Shown here in pieces: positions 1-12,634 of a DNA stretch of 64,000 nucleotides. The position numbers and the translations under genes are program-made. Each line of letters opens with the position of its first letter. The stretch's first letter is position 1. The stretch is from assembly GCF_001723175.1 (NCBI RefSeq), contig NC_064657.1, forward strand, positions 1,426,001-1,490,000, read 5' to 3'. Source of the stretch: Penicillium oxalicum. Taxonomy: Eukaryota > Ascomycota > Eurotiomycetes > Eurotiales > Aspergillaceae. The notes beneath the pieces are model-generated. The model had not been told where the DNA came from. It saw only the letters and a program-made list of their open reading frames with translations, and did not search any database.

Positions 1-1613
1 GGATTCTTGATAACTTTGATGTTGCTATTTCACCCGTCGCTCTCCCAAGCCAAAAAGAGTTTTCTTCATTTTTGGCCCTCTCAACCTGAGTCTCCTCATC
101 CGGTCTGGCTTGGCTTAGCCTCATGGCAGCCATTTTTCATGTATATATGATGTAGCATCCCTTTTTGATTTTATGCTCGGCCTTGTTGATGATTAAATAG
201 TTAGATTCTCAAATCAATATAACATTACTAGGATATTTCCAATGAAAGAGCATCTGTCTTCGAAATCGGTTTATCAACTACCTATGTATTGGTACGGTTG
301 ACACAAAAGACTGATCAGAACTTCACGTTTAGGTAATGTTCCTGGATCATACTAAGCTCTCATGTTTCCTTTCTCCACTGACCTTCATTCTTGTGAGATT
401 GGGAATATCTCCATTGAAGCTCGCGACAGGTGTCATATAGGTATGCATATGAGCCTTCATTAGCCTCAACCAGGATGGCTCTAGTCAGCAAGCATATACG
501 GGTTTCAGTTTCACAGCGTGGTTGTGGGTGTCTGAATCATTCAATAGGACTAGATTTCACCCCATCAGCCATCGAAAATCGGGAGTCTCTCTACAAATTC
601 ACGCAATGAAAATTATGAGATCGTGCATTCATGAAGCTTTCATCGGTTTTTCGGATGGATTGCAGATTTCTGAATATGTTACTGATTGTGTAGTAGTTTT
701 TACTATTTAATCGGCCTTCTTCTCAACTGCTCAATTTAAAAAAAAAATTGACCCATTCTAGATTAGATCTACTCCTCCTGAGAACGGACCAACGCAACCT
801 GGTTGTCTGTGAAAATCGGAGTACCAACAAGACATAAAAAGAAAGTATCACTTGGTCTCGAGTGCCGACCTCCAGCTTTTTGAATCGTCCAGTAACAAAG
901 ACAGTTGATCGCTTCCAGCTACAGGGCTGCTCATCGATCGTTACACACTAATTTACTTGACTTTTGGTCCAAACCCCATACCTTTTCTCCAGTCATCACT
1001 TCGAATACCTTACCCCATTGGAGTATCCTAGTCAGACTACTGCAGGCTCTGGGTACAAGTCGTCACTACTGACGTGCGGTAAATGAAATTCGGTCCAATT
1101 TAATTTCCCGATGACGTTAGCGTCCGGCTTAGCGCATTCGTGCCTGGCGGTAATTATCCAAATCGATAAGGGATCGGTTCTGCACCTCCGCCATAACACA
1201 TCTTCATCCATTGCCATTGATCACTACACTTCACTGCCGACATTTACTACCACCCTTGTCCACTTATGATTTTCACAGAGAAATCATTCTATATCATTTT
1301 CATATAGTCTCCTGCACATTGCAGTCCTACAGAGCCTGAACTGGAGAAGAAACAGCCGATATTGCTGCCGGCACGAAGCGATCCAATCTGCGGCGCGCGA
1401 CCTGCCGATTTCCTCATCCTCGTCCTGGGATGTCGACCTGACTTCCCAATTCAGTCGCTGACTCGGCGATGGTCAGGCTCCGCAATAGGATCGCAACGTC
1501 ACATTTGGCTCTGCTCAAATTTGAGAACGGTATGGCATCTCTCTTTCTTCCCTTGCCTTTCGCGCACGCTTCGACAACCACCTGCACACCCAGACCCATC
1601 TCTTTGAAGGATA
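1..1613. other. Left-end intergenic region, no supportable gene
   Basis: No open frame here shows coding character, and no tRNA or repeat was recognised. The first kilobase is AT-rich and carries homopolymer A runs near 738-747. From about 1200 onward the sequence becomes pyrimidine-rich (CT and TC stretches), which fits the promoter and 5' leader of the coiled-coil gene starting at 1614. A gene running off the left edge cannot be excluded, but nothing at the edge resembles its end. Confidence 0.5.
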
Positions 1614-2779
1614 ATGCCTTCCTTGTCACGACGTTCCCTCCGGCACCTGGGCTCCCTGTGGAAGCTTCGGGATGCTGAAACGATTCGCTCCGATCCACTG
1701 ACCTCGGCTCCAGAAGAAGACGCGCCGCAAGTGAATCTGGCCCGCGTGGACACCCAGTTGAACATGCACCAGTTCAACAACCTCTTTGAAGAAGATTCGG
1801 GGGCAAATGGCTCGAAAGGTAGGTGGTAGCCCCTCTGAACTTACTCTCACTTTCACGTCACGTCACTCTAACATTTCCTCGAGCGATCACAGATCGGGAC
1901 CCTCAAAGCTCGCCCTCACAACCCCCCTCGGCGAGTCCCTACCTTGGCAGTGAGGCTCCGACAGAATGGTCGGCAGTCGGCCATGCCGCAGCGACAGGAA
2001 AGTCAGGCCGTGTGATTCACAGTCTGCAGGAGGAAGTCGCCCGTCAAAAGCGAGAAGCGGCTCTATGGCAGTCCCGAGCCGAGGAGTCTCAGCGAACCAA
2101 CGAGACCCTCAAATTCCAACTGCAGAACATGGTCGACCGCCTCAGTCATTTGGAGCAGGTCAACGAAACCAACGGCAAGCTCATCGAGCGGAAAGACCGT
2201 AAGATCGAGGACCTGCGTGCCGAATTGCACACCGAGCGCACCAAGCGGCTGGACGCCCAAGGCGTGGCCAACGAGACCAACGAGGCGATGCGCGTGGAAC
2301 GCGAGAACCACCATCGCGAAATGGCCCGATTACAAGAGGAGGCCAAGTACCATGAGAATCAGTACGATGTACTGTTTCGTGCCATGAAGCAGGACAAGGC
2401 GGATCTGTCCAGGCGGGTTGATGCGCTGCACGCCCAATTGGCGGATATGAAAAAGACCCAAGTCTCTCAAGACAAGGCAGCGACCCGGCTCTTGACAGTC
2501 GAAGACCAGAAAGAGCGACTCGTCTCCTCGCTACAAGATCGACACGAACAGATGATGACGCTCCATCAAAGGTACAAGGAGATCAAGGAGCAGGAGTTCC
2601 AGGATGTCCTTGGCCAGGCTCGTGTCAACGGCGATCGGATCGATGCCTCGCTCAGAGAGCTCAAGGTGACGGAGGAGAAGATGAAGTGGGTCATTCGAAT
2701 GAGTGAGCTGCAGCATGGCCAAACAAGCGGCGACCACTCAGCGGCCAACCTCTCATCCGCCGGACCCTCATCATCTTAG
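1614..2779 (+). CDS. She3-like coiled-coil protein
   Basis: Two exons (1614-1818, 1893-2779) encode 363 residues. The 74-bp intron has a GTAGGT donor, a CTAAC branch site and a CACAG acceptor, and joining it keeps the frame. The protein has a low-complexity Ser/Pro start, then a long charged heptad-rich coiled coil from roughly residue 110 to 340, rich in E, K, R, Q and L. It ends in a Ser-rich tail without membrane segments. The arrangement of HSLQEEV, ERKDRKIEDL and QYDVLF blocks resembles fungal proteins named SWI5-dependent HO expression protein 3 (She3 family). In yeast, She3 links a myosin V to mRNA cargo. Whether the filamentous-fungus protein transports RNA is inference. The start is the first ATG in frame with the conserved part. 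The exon structure is strong and the family name moderate. Confidence 0.75.
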
Positions 2780-3757
2780 CACGAGCTTCTCTGCCGTCCT
2801 CCTTCTGTCCTTTCGCGATTCTGTCAACCCATCGGGCATGAAGCCCTGACATCGCCTATCCAGTTCTGCTCTTGAGGGGCCCCGGTTCGTCCCTTCTTGC
2901 TTGCCAATATCGACTCGTCGATCCGTTCTTGACTGCGGTTGAGTGCTCGGCCTTCGAAACCTGTCTACTGTCTCGTCAAACATTCATGCCTGCATCTTGC
3001 CTCCTGCCTGGTTCTCCTCCTTGGTCGACTTTCATTTTGCATGTCCAAGGCCTTCATCGCACTCAGCATTCCGGCAGCGAAGATACCCATTTGCCAGTGT
3101 GGAGTTCATTTCGTCTTGGCCCATTTCGTTCTGCTTGGCCAATTTTTCCAGGTCATTCCGCGTCACTCCCTCCATTACTATCGCCTTTTTCTTAGAGTTG
3201 ATGACGTGACGACCCTGCATGACTCATTCCAGAGTCTTCTTCATATCCTCGTGCATATTGATTGGCCTCACGGTGGCGCGGCCCATTTGGTGGGATGCAT
3301 TGCCTTTCCATCCTTTCTTTTCTCTGAGACAATACCCTTTTCTTCTCATGTCATCATATTATCTTACATTCGGTTATCATTTCTCGTTTTGATCGTGGGA
3401 ATACCTTTCCTCTCCAAAATGAACATTTTCAATATTTTTGTTTTTATAGCAAATTTCAATAAGCCTTGCATCTCGGCATGCGCAATGAGCGGGCTCGTAC
3501 GAGATAGCCCGCATGGTCGTTTGTAGATCAGTCCAGGTACTTAGCGCTGGCCTATGGAAGACTCCTGCGCTACGCTGGAGATTTCCATGCATTGGCTTGC
3601 CAGGCGAATGGCATCTGCCACTCCCTAGGCTTCTCATTATCTTACGACATCCTCAACGCAGCCTTGCTTCGCCCTTTAATTTCCTCAACCTTTTTCCCCG
3701 TGATTGCAGCCGTGGACATCTGCATATTCGACCATAATTCAGTAGCTATCTTGAACC
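2780..3757. other. Intergenic region, no supportable gene
   Basis: This T- and C-rich stretch holds several stop-free frames on both strands, for example around 2939-3526. Their predicted products are low in complexity, lack family resemblance and have no plausible start context. It most likely contains the 3' UTR of the upstream coiled-coil gene and the promoter of the gene beginning at 3758. Confidence 0.5.
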
Positions 3758-6700
3758 ATGGCAAGTGAGCGTGTGCTACGAGTGGCTTCTATATGGGCAA
3801 TAGACAAGATTGGGGTAAGCAATAATAGTACACCTGAAGAGCACTAGTCCAACTAACCAACGCGCCTTGTGTTGAAGTTACACGAGCTGCGAGAGGAGAT
3901 TAGGTACGCGAGGTAGACCCTGTCAATGGACCTCCAATTAATTCAAGGGTAGCGTGATCTGTCCAGACGCACAAGTGTCTTACTCTCCCGATGACGATGT
4001 GCGTATTCTTCTCCAAAGACTGCAATGAGCTTCTCACTAACTGTGCATAGATTCTCATCATCAGAGGCTGTGACGATTCCGAGAAGGAGAGTGCCGTGGT
4101 GGCCTGCATCACTGCCTTGCTCCAAAACGACAAACATGAATCTTCCAGTGTAAGCCATCTTCCTCCTCTTCTCTTGCACTATATTGGCATGAGCAGATAC
4201 TGATAAAATTCATCAGGAAAACGCCCAGATTTGCTCAATTGCCCATGCTGGTGTAGGATGTGCCCTGGACGAGTCACAGAAGTCTCGGCGCGATGAGAAG
4301 GAGCCTCTGGATAAAAAGCAGGAGATTCAAGCGCAAACCGCGACTGAAACAGTCAATCTGTCACGGAGATGGGTCCCTTCTCACGTTCAAGTTGCTAGCA
4401 TTCGCAACAATTCATATCACCTTCTCAGCATTGTTGCGGGAGCTACGGGAACTACAATCAGTGTCAACGACGATGATCCACAAGACCCAGCTATCAACGT
4501 ATCCGCCGAGACAGTCGAGATGTTGGAAGAAGCATTGCGTAGATTGGGGAATTTCGAGAAACTTATGGTAAGAACAGTTGACTGGCTTCGTTCCACGCTT
4601 GGGGCAATCACCTTGTTGACTCTGGAAGGCTGTACTTCAAACCCCCTTCCATGCCCACATTTGCTACTGTCCCAGCACAAATGGGTTGCGCTTTGGAATC
4701 GTGGAATACGGCCAACTCAGTAAGGGTCCACTGGAACGGATTCTTCTCGACCCCGTGTCTCCTGTTAAAAAGCTCATCGGCAATTTAATCGTGCCAGTCT
4801 CCTGTCGCATTGATGCCTCAACGAATACATTCCAGATATCCAGCCCCCTTCGTGATGCGGTTGGACTTCAGCACTCATTCAGACTTGGTGACTGTCAAAC
4901 TTTAAAATGTCTTTCTGGGTTCAAGTTTCCGGCACTCGATCATCCTAGCCGTGAGAGAGAGAGCTCCAGCATTGCAGCATCGATCCAGCCAGGCAGGCAT
5001 ATCACAGCCCTTGCTCGTACTGTGAAGCTCCCAGTCGCGGGGTCTATGAAAAGCAGCCAAGTCAGTGCTGCTTCTGAGAAATATTCTAGTGCATTGAGCA
5101 CTGTCAAAGTCCCAGGCATGAAAGTCCGTCGACCAGCTTTGCCCGGTACTACGCCGTTAAAAAGAACCCAAGCAACCTCTACAATAGCACCTCATCTCGC
5201 TACGCCTGAAGAGTCTGGGACATTGATCACTGTTAAAGACGCAAATGACGACAAAGGCTCTGCTGAGCCGGCAGCGGCTCTAAGTCCCACAGGTTCTCGG
5301 TCTACTACCGGGAGATCTGGCCAGCATGGCCATTCATTGCTGACCACACATCTTGGAGATTGTGAATCTCAGAACTCAAAAAACTCGTCAGGAAATGTGG
5401 ATTTGGGCCAAGCGAGACATTTACTGGGCGATTCCATGCCCGATTCGCCCGGACGAACCACTCGCTCTTATACTGGCTCGTTCCAATCAGTCAATTATCA
5501 GGCAGATTCGAACAATCTTCCATCGAGATCTTTGGGATCTATCAATGTAAATGACTCGAAGAGCTTCCAGGAAGCCACAATCCTCATGACCGGTCATTCC
5601 TACAGTCACCAGCAAGCCCAGAATGTGTGTCCAAAGGTGACTGGTCACTCATCGCAGGGACCGTCTGTGTTGCTGTCATCGTCGAGATCGGAACTTCTCT
5701 CGGACACGACGAATGGCACTCGAGAATCTTCATGTCCACCAAGTACTGGCTCTCAAGCACATCCACTTGCCCAAAGCCCAAAGTTCACTCGACCCGGCAA
5801 AGAATATCCTAACGATTTTCACAAGGATTCCCAGAGCATCTGTCGACCCTCGCTAACCTTCCCAGATCTACATAATCAAACGAGTGGCAGTCAGGCTGTC
5901 TTACTGCGAACCGAAAACACATCTGATCCAGCGTCCGGGAATTTTGCACCATCGCCGCGTAGCGCTCAAGAGACGATACGGAGTTCCGACCAAGCCCAGG
6001 GAAGGCGATGGAATAGCCAGTCTGTATCACTCCCCCTGTACTACGAGACATCCATGAATGGCGGCTATCCAAGCTTCTGCCAAGATGATAATTACCAAAC
6101 AGCGGCTCCATCAAAAGATGCTTATAATTTCCCAGCAAGCGTTGGTCTCGCTCACCCTGGACATGGTCCTATTTCTCATATTCCGCACCCAATGCAGCCT
6201 TCTTATGGTGGATTCGTCCCCGATTCCGGGCATTCCATGTACTGGACACCACATCAGAGATCCTTCGGTTTGTCGGCGCACTATTCAGAAGCTTCAATGC
6301 CTCCAGTCTCCATCTGGACATGTCCGTGTGGTAGATCTGTTCCTGTATCCTACTTTCCCTGGCAATCTCGCTGGGCTGCAAATGGGGTCAATCAGGCTTC
6401 AGCTGCACACTACTGGTCCCCTAGCCAAAATACCACATCATTTCCTCGGACAGCGCAGCCTCCTATGGATCTCGCCTATCGTCAGGAACTAGGCTTAGTT
6501 CAGGGTGCTGCTATTCCTCCTTGCGCATACCTTGGACGTCCAGAACGCGGCTCCTCTTTGTCTGCTCAGCCAATCTCGGCAAAATTTGAGAATCAAAATC
6601 CTCCTGCCAATCCGCCAACTAGACATCATGGTGCTGAGCCGATGGTCCACGAAAGAGTCGCCAGCTTAGGGGGTGCGGGGAGAGAGTTTCACTCGGTCAT

Positions 6701-7931
6701 GAGACAACGTACACCTAATCCTCCTGTGAAGGAGAAATCGGACTCTACGGCCGGGGCAACTGAGAAACTCTCCAAAAAGCGATGGAGGCCACTCGACATT
6801 TCCTACAACACGACGCGTCCCGGGGGGCTCACATCAGAAAAATCACGTTTGCCAAAGGGGGTGACCCCTCTCCGAGAGGATCCTAATCTTACAAGCAAAG
6901 TATGGCAGACCCTTGCTCCTTTAATGGCTACTGCCCAAGTGTTCCCAGGACCCTTGAGGCTTGAAATCCGACTCGGCACGGTCGCAATCTTGAGGACATC
7001 CGGAGTAACAGAGGAGGTCTTCATGACTTACGAGGAAATGAACGAGATCATCCACCCGCCGGGCTACATTCATGGATCTAGCACGCTCTTTTTCGAGAGG
7101 CTCACTACTTCTCCAGCTGACATTGACCACACACTTGATTTCACTGCCGAAGGAGCACGTCTTCTCGAGAGTGAGCCATGTCTACTCGGCGTGTCTTACG
7201 AGTTTCACTGTTTCTTCAGGTATGGTGATACTCACGTCATTGAAGTCGACGAGACGGGTCGATCTGCAATTCAACAACCTCAGTTCAAATTGGGATCCGT
7301 GGACATCAGCTATCCTGATCGTATTTGGGACGCTGCAGCTGGCTTGTACGGCTTTATTGGTATCTCCCGGCCGCCTCATTCAGCCGCAATACATATCATG
7401 GAGACTATCACAAAGGCCATATGGGTGGAGCCCAACCGTTCTCTGATTCGCCTTCGTGTTCAGATCGACAAATCTTCCTTTGGTATCAAGAAAGTCTTGT
7501 TAAAACGAAAAAGTCACCATCGCTGTGTGGCTGGTCTCTCAGCAGAGAATGCAGCAAGTGCGCTTTATCTTCAAGTCATCGAAGTTCAGGATCTGGTCAT
7601 CACACCTGATGAGGAGAATCCCAATATCATAGAGGCCACCTGCAAGCCACTGGATGAGATGGTCAAACTTCATCGACAGTGGTGGGAGATGTCTATCGCC
7701 AGCTCTGCGATTAACCATGTTCTGAGCGATAGATCATCTTGCCGTGCCGGGGAAGTCAACACGTCCTGGAAACCTGTTGATATCCTGGGCACTCAGACTA
7801 AGATTGATACAGACTCGCCGCCATCCGCGACTGCAAAGTCAATTGGGCGCTTTGGGCTGGGCCCGCTGTTGGGCCTTGCAACTACTATTCTTGAGAATAT
7901 TGATGTTGTAGGGTTTTTCAACTGTAGTTAG
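3758..7931 (+). CDS. Large DUF7905-like protein with N-terminal KH-like region
   Basis: Six exons (3758-3814, 3878-3903, 3953-3998, 4051-4149, 4217-4567, 4629-7931) join in frame to 1293 residues. Five tiny introns (about 49-68 bp) crowd the first 870 bp, followed by one 3.3-kb exon. Residues about 15-75 resemble a KH-type fold: an ELREEI helix, then an ILIIRG strand and a helix ending in ITALL. Residues about 300-900 are Ser/Pro/Gln-rich and probably disordered. Residues about 965-1230 form a conserved-looking domain that I associate with the fungal DUF7905 family, with VTEEVFMTYEEM, YEFHCFFRYGD, LVIT and EMVKLHRQWWE segments. Members of that family have no known biochemical function. RNA binding is inference from the KH-like part only. 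The first ATG is a guess, because an additional 5' exon is possible. The downstream exons are robust. Confidence 0.72.
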
Positions 7932-8332
7932 TCCCTTGGCGTGATATCTGATGCTTGATGTTGCAGGTGGATGCTTGGGGCGCGAGGAGGATTTACAGTG
8001 GAAAATCATATTTTTCTTCGTCATACTAAGATAACACTACCTGTTGGCAAACTTTTCCATGTGTTAGATTGAAACGTACCTAGTCTTGAGCTCAGCCGGC
8101 CGTTTGTTCAAAGACATCTTTGATGAAATCACTACATGGGAAGTACTGCCGGGCTAGGATCCTAGTGATATATTTTGGATACGGACACCAGCGACCAAAT
8201 GCGAGTCGCGATTATTCCGAGTCAGGGGGTTTTCCTGCCGGCAGAACAATTCGTTGATAAAGCCAAAAATGACCCGACAAAACATCTGATCACAGCTTGG
8301 CCGTCTGGTCACAAGCTCAAGTATCACGTGCA
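7932..8332. other. Intergenic region upstream of tRNA-Arg
   Basis: This holds the likely 3' UTR of the preceding large gene, then unannotated sequence. A CACGTG E-box core lies at 8325-8330, immediately before the tRNA. No coding potential was recognised. Confidence 0.5.
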
Positions 8333-8404
8333 GGCCGGCTGGCCCAATGGCAAGGCGCTTGACTACGAATCAAGAGATTGCAGGTTCGACCCCTGCGTCG
8401 GTCA
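8333..8404 (+). tRNA. tRNA-Arg (anticodon ACG)
   Basis: The 72 bases fold as a complete intron-less cloverleaf. The acceptor stem is GGCCGGC paired with GTCGGTC, including two G-U wobbles, with discriminator A. A D arm follows, then the anticodon stem CTTGA/TCAAG with loop CTACGAA, giving anticodon ACG. The T stem GCAGG/CCTGC encloses TTCGACC. The internal pol III promoter is visible as an A box (TGGCCCAATGG) and a B box (GGTTCGACCCC). A T5 run at 8408-8412 ends transcription. ACG would be modified to ICG and read CGU, CGC and CGA arginine codons (established tRNA biology). Confidence 0.95.
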
Positions 8405-8907
8405 ATCTTTTTGCACCTCTACCCTTCGCAGCAGTTCCAGTTCCCTTTCATGATTCAATAACATGAATTATATTTTCTTTTTGTCCACCACGAAAAATCT
8501 CAAAGATCCCTCATTCTAAAGCCTGGATTTGTTATGGAAGACTATTTCTTCGTGTAACATCGGTACATCCAGAATAGGGGAATAGCTGTGTGGCCACCCA
8601 AAATGATATGCATACCTACGTAGGTGTGATGATCGACAATCCAAAGTCACATTTTTCCAAATTGACATGATATAGAATACCACAGATCGAAATACAGTGC
8701 AATAGACCTCATAGAGATAGCAAGAAAAAAAAAAAAAGAAAGGAATTCCTTGTCGTTTTCATACCTCCGTCAACATAAAAAGTCTATAGTCTAGCTCTAA
8801 GATAACCACCAAGGACAGGCTGAAATTTGCCGGATTCTCATCCGCAGAAGAAGTGCATATTCAGAAGATTGACCTGCGCTAAAAAAGTTCCAACGCGCCT
8901 GACCTGC
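8405..8907. other. Intergenic region between tRNA-Arg and mms19
   Basis: AT-rich sequence with a 13-A homopolymer near 8726-8738 and the palindromic CCTACGTAGG near 8615. It contains the 3' UTR of the minus-strand mms19 gene. No gene was recognised. Confidence 0.5.
8408..8412 (+). terminator. Pol III T-run terminator of tRNA-Arg
   Basis: Five consecutive T residues begin four bases after the discriminator base of the tRNA, the standard RNA polymerase III stop signal. Confidence 0.8.
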
Positions 8908-11900
8908 TCAGTCTTCCTCTTCCGGCGCATCATCCACTCCACGCAACCACGCACTTCGGGCATCGACAGCTGCTTTTCTGACGTCTCGCTTGGGGTCATC
9001 CAAGACAGATCGAAGTGCGCGCAGTACCTGAGTCTTTTCAGGTAAAAGTGGTGAGATTGCCGGGGGAAGGCGAGTATTGGACGTCGTCTCAGTGAGGACT
9101 TGCTTGGCAGCTAAGAGGTAAAGACACTTGAGAGCATCGGCGCGAAGACGGGGCGGATTGACAGTCTCGGGTCTGATTTCCGTAGTCTTCAGAAGTCTCA
9201 TCACAAGACTATGGACGTGCCCGCACTTATCAATGGCAGCGACTCCATTATCACGAATAATCACAGCTAATGTGTCAAGTGTGGCTGAACGAACAGCAAC
9301 CGACTCGGAAGTTTGGAGGTCAAGGGATTGAAGAAGGAGGGGAAGAAGAGTAGAAAGCTCGGTCAACACCAGGTCTGTCGGAACAGTCGAAAGAATGCCA
9401 GCTAGTGCTGTGAGGTGGGCTGGCTTGATATGGTCTGATGTCGCCGAAGACTCCTTACTCACAGCCACATTGACTTCGCGTATGCGAGCCGCGATCATAG
9501 GAACGACAGTGGTGAAAACACGCTGTTTGGATAGCAGTCGGATCAGGGCACCATTGGTCGTGGAGAGAACATCGTCTTCTCCGAGAAGAATGGAAAATCC
9601 TCGAGCAGTGGACACACTAGTCTGCATATCGGACGAGGAAAGAAGCCGTAGGAGCGATGTGAGGACATGCGTAGTCGAGGGTGCAAGCCGAAGGACAAGG
9701 GCTTTGGAAAGCCATAGGATTGTGCGGATTGTAGCCGGGGCATATACATCTTTTTCCGGAGAGACGATAGTATTGAAAAGAGTTTCTGCTTTGCCCAGGT
9801 CTTCCTTTGAAAGGAACTTGTTGACTAGCAAAGCCAGGTGTCGCAAAAAGGCGAGTTGAGTGGCGGATTCCAAGCCTTCCGAAATGCACTGGTTCACTAT
9901 AGCACTAAGAAGCTCCGAGATATCCGGTGAAGCGTAGGGAAGTTTGCTGCCGCATTCCTTGGAAAGCCCTGCAAGAAGATAGGTTGATATAATAATGATT
10001 CGGGCCTGGTCAGGAGTTGCGCCAAGGGCGAAAGGTGCCACGGGAGCGCTCTGTGCCGGTGAAAAGAGCTCATAGACATTTTCCGCGACTTGGCTTTGCT
10101 TCTCAATAGAGACTGCGCGTACAAGCAGATTGCACAGCCGGCCTAAAATATCGAGAACCGTTGGATCATTGAGAATACCGTTCATCCCGTGGTCAGAAGC
10201 CGATGCTGAGACCATTCGACAGAGACCCACAACGATCTTATCGAAGTATAAGTCAACGCTTGGATCGGCATCCATCTTCCTTTGTTGCATGACGTAAAGT
10301 AAGGTCACGAGAATCGCTCTAGGATACTCAACTGCACCTGGCTGTTCCTTCTGAAGCAGAATCGTGAACTTGCTGAAAAGCCGTCGGAAAAGCGTTTCGA
10401 AAATGTCCCTTTCAACGCTGATCTGAGCCAGAATATCCATAGGTGAATATGTCAAGTCTGAGCCATCGCTCTCGTCAGGCAAGGTCGCTACAAATGCAGG
10501 GAAGGTGATATCCATGATGAGACGAGGCTTGTGTTTGGATATCTCGGTAAGTGCGGCGATTGCTTCCCTCTTTAGATCATCCCGCCCTGTCACCGTCTCT
10601 TTGAGCAAAATCTCGTTGAGGTACTGCACAAATAAGCCAATCTCATTGTCCTGGAAAAAGTCACGCAGAATGGAGAGACGAAGGAAGGCCTTCAGAGCTG
10701 TCACTCGAAAGGAGATTTCTTCTTTGACAGAACCCATCAATGCTTGACCCAGAACGTCCGAAAACTGGTCTTTGAACTCAAGCAGTGGATTTTCGACCGC
10801 AACTTCACTTCCTCGAGTTGTCCATTCACCAAAGACTTGAATGGCAGACTCGAATAAGACGGAATATGTCTCGAGCAGCGCTCTTTGCTTGGCAATACCG
10901 TCTGCTTCTTGATAAATGGTGAAGATAGGTGCAACAACAGCCTGAATTACCAGCGTGAATGCGACTGCGGAGGCAGACGATAGAGATTTGAGGATTTGCT
11001 GGGCGGGCTTTGCTTGTTTCTGCTGAGGCTCCTGAAGCTGTTCATTGCACTCCTTGGTAATAGGGCGCAGATACTGCGCCAAGGGAATATCTTGAGAGGC
11101 TTGCGTAACACCCTCCGAAAGACGCTGCGCAATTTCACGCAAGGCCTGCAAGGAAGACTCTGACAAGAATTCCTCTTGTGCATTTAAGATCTCGAACTTC
11201 AAGACCTCCCAAATTGTGATGGAATAGCGAGACACCGTGTCGGGGTCATAGGAACGAACGCATGCAATCAACGCGTTTAACGCATCTTTCTAGAGGTTCG
11301 TTAGATCTTAAGTTTAGCTTCCATGACGAAAAACTTTGAGCACATACCTTGACATTGGGCGAAGTGGAGTCCAATTTGTCAAGAAGAGCCGGGATTGAGT
11401 GAGGGGCAAAATGCCGAGTGGAAGCGATGCAGTCCTGCAGACGACCTTTCAAGTCCTGCGCAGTGATGCCGTATGGATCATTGGGCGGGGGTCGGAAGGT
11501 AATCGGGAAGTAGTTGTACACCGAATCGAAGAGTAGCTATTGGCGCGGTTCGGGTGAGCCAGGGTGGAGGCCAAGACTGAGGCGACATGTTCCGACATAC
11601 CTCGACGTGGTTTGAGATGTCCCATTCGATCATGACCACCTTCATGATGGAGAATACCATCATCAGGTTGCGCGGATCCTTTTCACCTGTCATTAAGTCG
11701 ACAATGCCGACTAGTGATGTATCGCCCATTTCCAACAAGGCTGTAATATCTTAGTTAGATGCGCCCACAAGCGGGACTGGCGTGAGGTATAACGTACCCC
11801 CTCGGTGGGCTGACATCAATTCATTGAGCAATTGATATACCTGGAACCGCTGTGATTGAGATCGAGACTGGAGGTCCTGAAAATGCGAAAAGATACTGGG

Positions 11901-12421
11901 ACGAATTAGCGCTACGCAAATGAATTGTTGGTTGGTTTTTGGGATAATTGGCCAAAATAAAAGTGAATTGAATGGTTGTGGATTGGACATACGCCTGCGC
12001 TACCTCAGCAGCTAATTCCTTGGTGAATCGATCCAATCTCTGCAGAGTATCTAGTCCTGCCACTGCACCCCCATCTTCAATTCGATCACAGAAGAAGGAA
12101 GTCAGAACTTGGATCTGCTGACGAGACAAGAACTTCGGAGACAGGGCCTTGATGACGGCTGTGAGAAAGGACACGGCCTTGCCGCGCAGTATAGGATCCT
12201 CATCATTGATGTACTCCCCAAGTTGCTGTACGATCCCTATGAGTGTTGTTTTTTTACTTTCCAGATCTGGTCGTAGAAATTCGATTAGAGCCATAACATG
12301 AGGCAAATGCGGGGGACCTGCGCCGAGGATCGGTCTGACCTTCTGCGACACCATTAGCAATGCGCTTAGCTTCTTCCTTGTCATGATCCACGACAAGCAT
12401 AAATGTCTGCAGAGCTGACAT
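8908..12421 (-). CDS. MMS19: MMS19/Met18, cytosolic Fe-S cluster targeting factor
   Basis: Six exons (12421-12352, 12266-11993, 11895-11798, 11740-11601, 11536-11348, 11289-8908) join in frame to 1050 residues, close to the usual length of fungal Met18 proteins. The N-terminus (MSALQTFMLVVDHDKEEAK) and the blocks LGEYINDED, LMTGEKDPRNLM and FRPPPNDPYGITAQDLK are characteristic of the family. Helical HEAT-like repeats fill the rest, ending in an acidic tail. MMS19 works with the CIA targeting complex to deliver Fe-S clusters to DNA polymerases, helicases such as XPD, and primase, supporting nucleotide excision repair and transcription (established). It is divergent from the fasciclin-like gene at 12635, with 213 bp between the start codons. 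Identification is firm; the first small exon is fixed by the family start and a phase-1 joint. Confidence 0.93.
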
Positions 12422-12521
12422 TTTTCAAATGAATCAGCTTGAGCAACCAAGCTTGTGACAGAGAAAGGAAGGGTTAATCGCTACTCCCAGATGCTCCCCC
12501 TCCTCCCAATTTCTCATGACT

Positions 12522-12532
12522 CTTATCGATAA
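12522..12532. promoter_or_regulatory. TTATCGATAA palindrome in mms19/fasciclin promoter
   Basis: The palindromic core TTATCGATAA lies in the 213-bp shared upstream region of mms19 (minus) and the fasciclin-like gene (plus). The same motif occurs before the MTD1 gene at 17571. A role as a factor binding site is inferred from position and recurrence only. Confidence 0.4.
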
Positions 12533-12565
12533 CGATCAGGTGATTACAGAGACCGAGGCCACAAT

Positions 12566-12571
12566 CACGTG
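12566..12571. promoter_or_regulatory. CACGTG E-box in mms19/fasciclin promoter
   Basis: A CACGTG core, the usual site of fungal bHLH regulators, sits 64 bp upstream of the fasciclin-like start codon and about 145 bp upstream of the mms19 start. Function is inferred. Confidence 0.35.
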
Positions 12572-12634
12572 TGAAGGTTGCGTCATGGCTGGCGTTGGCC
12601 TGCGAGATCACCATCACAACTGCATACATCCAAG

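Noticed and set aside
2939..3526. Stop-free frame of 195 codons on the plus strand after the coiled-coil gene
   Set aside because: Hydrophobic, Phe- and His-rich product from a T/C-rich 3' region, with no conserved motif and competing open frames on both strands.
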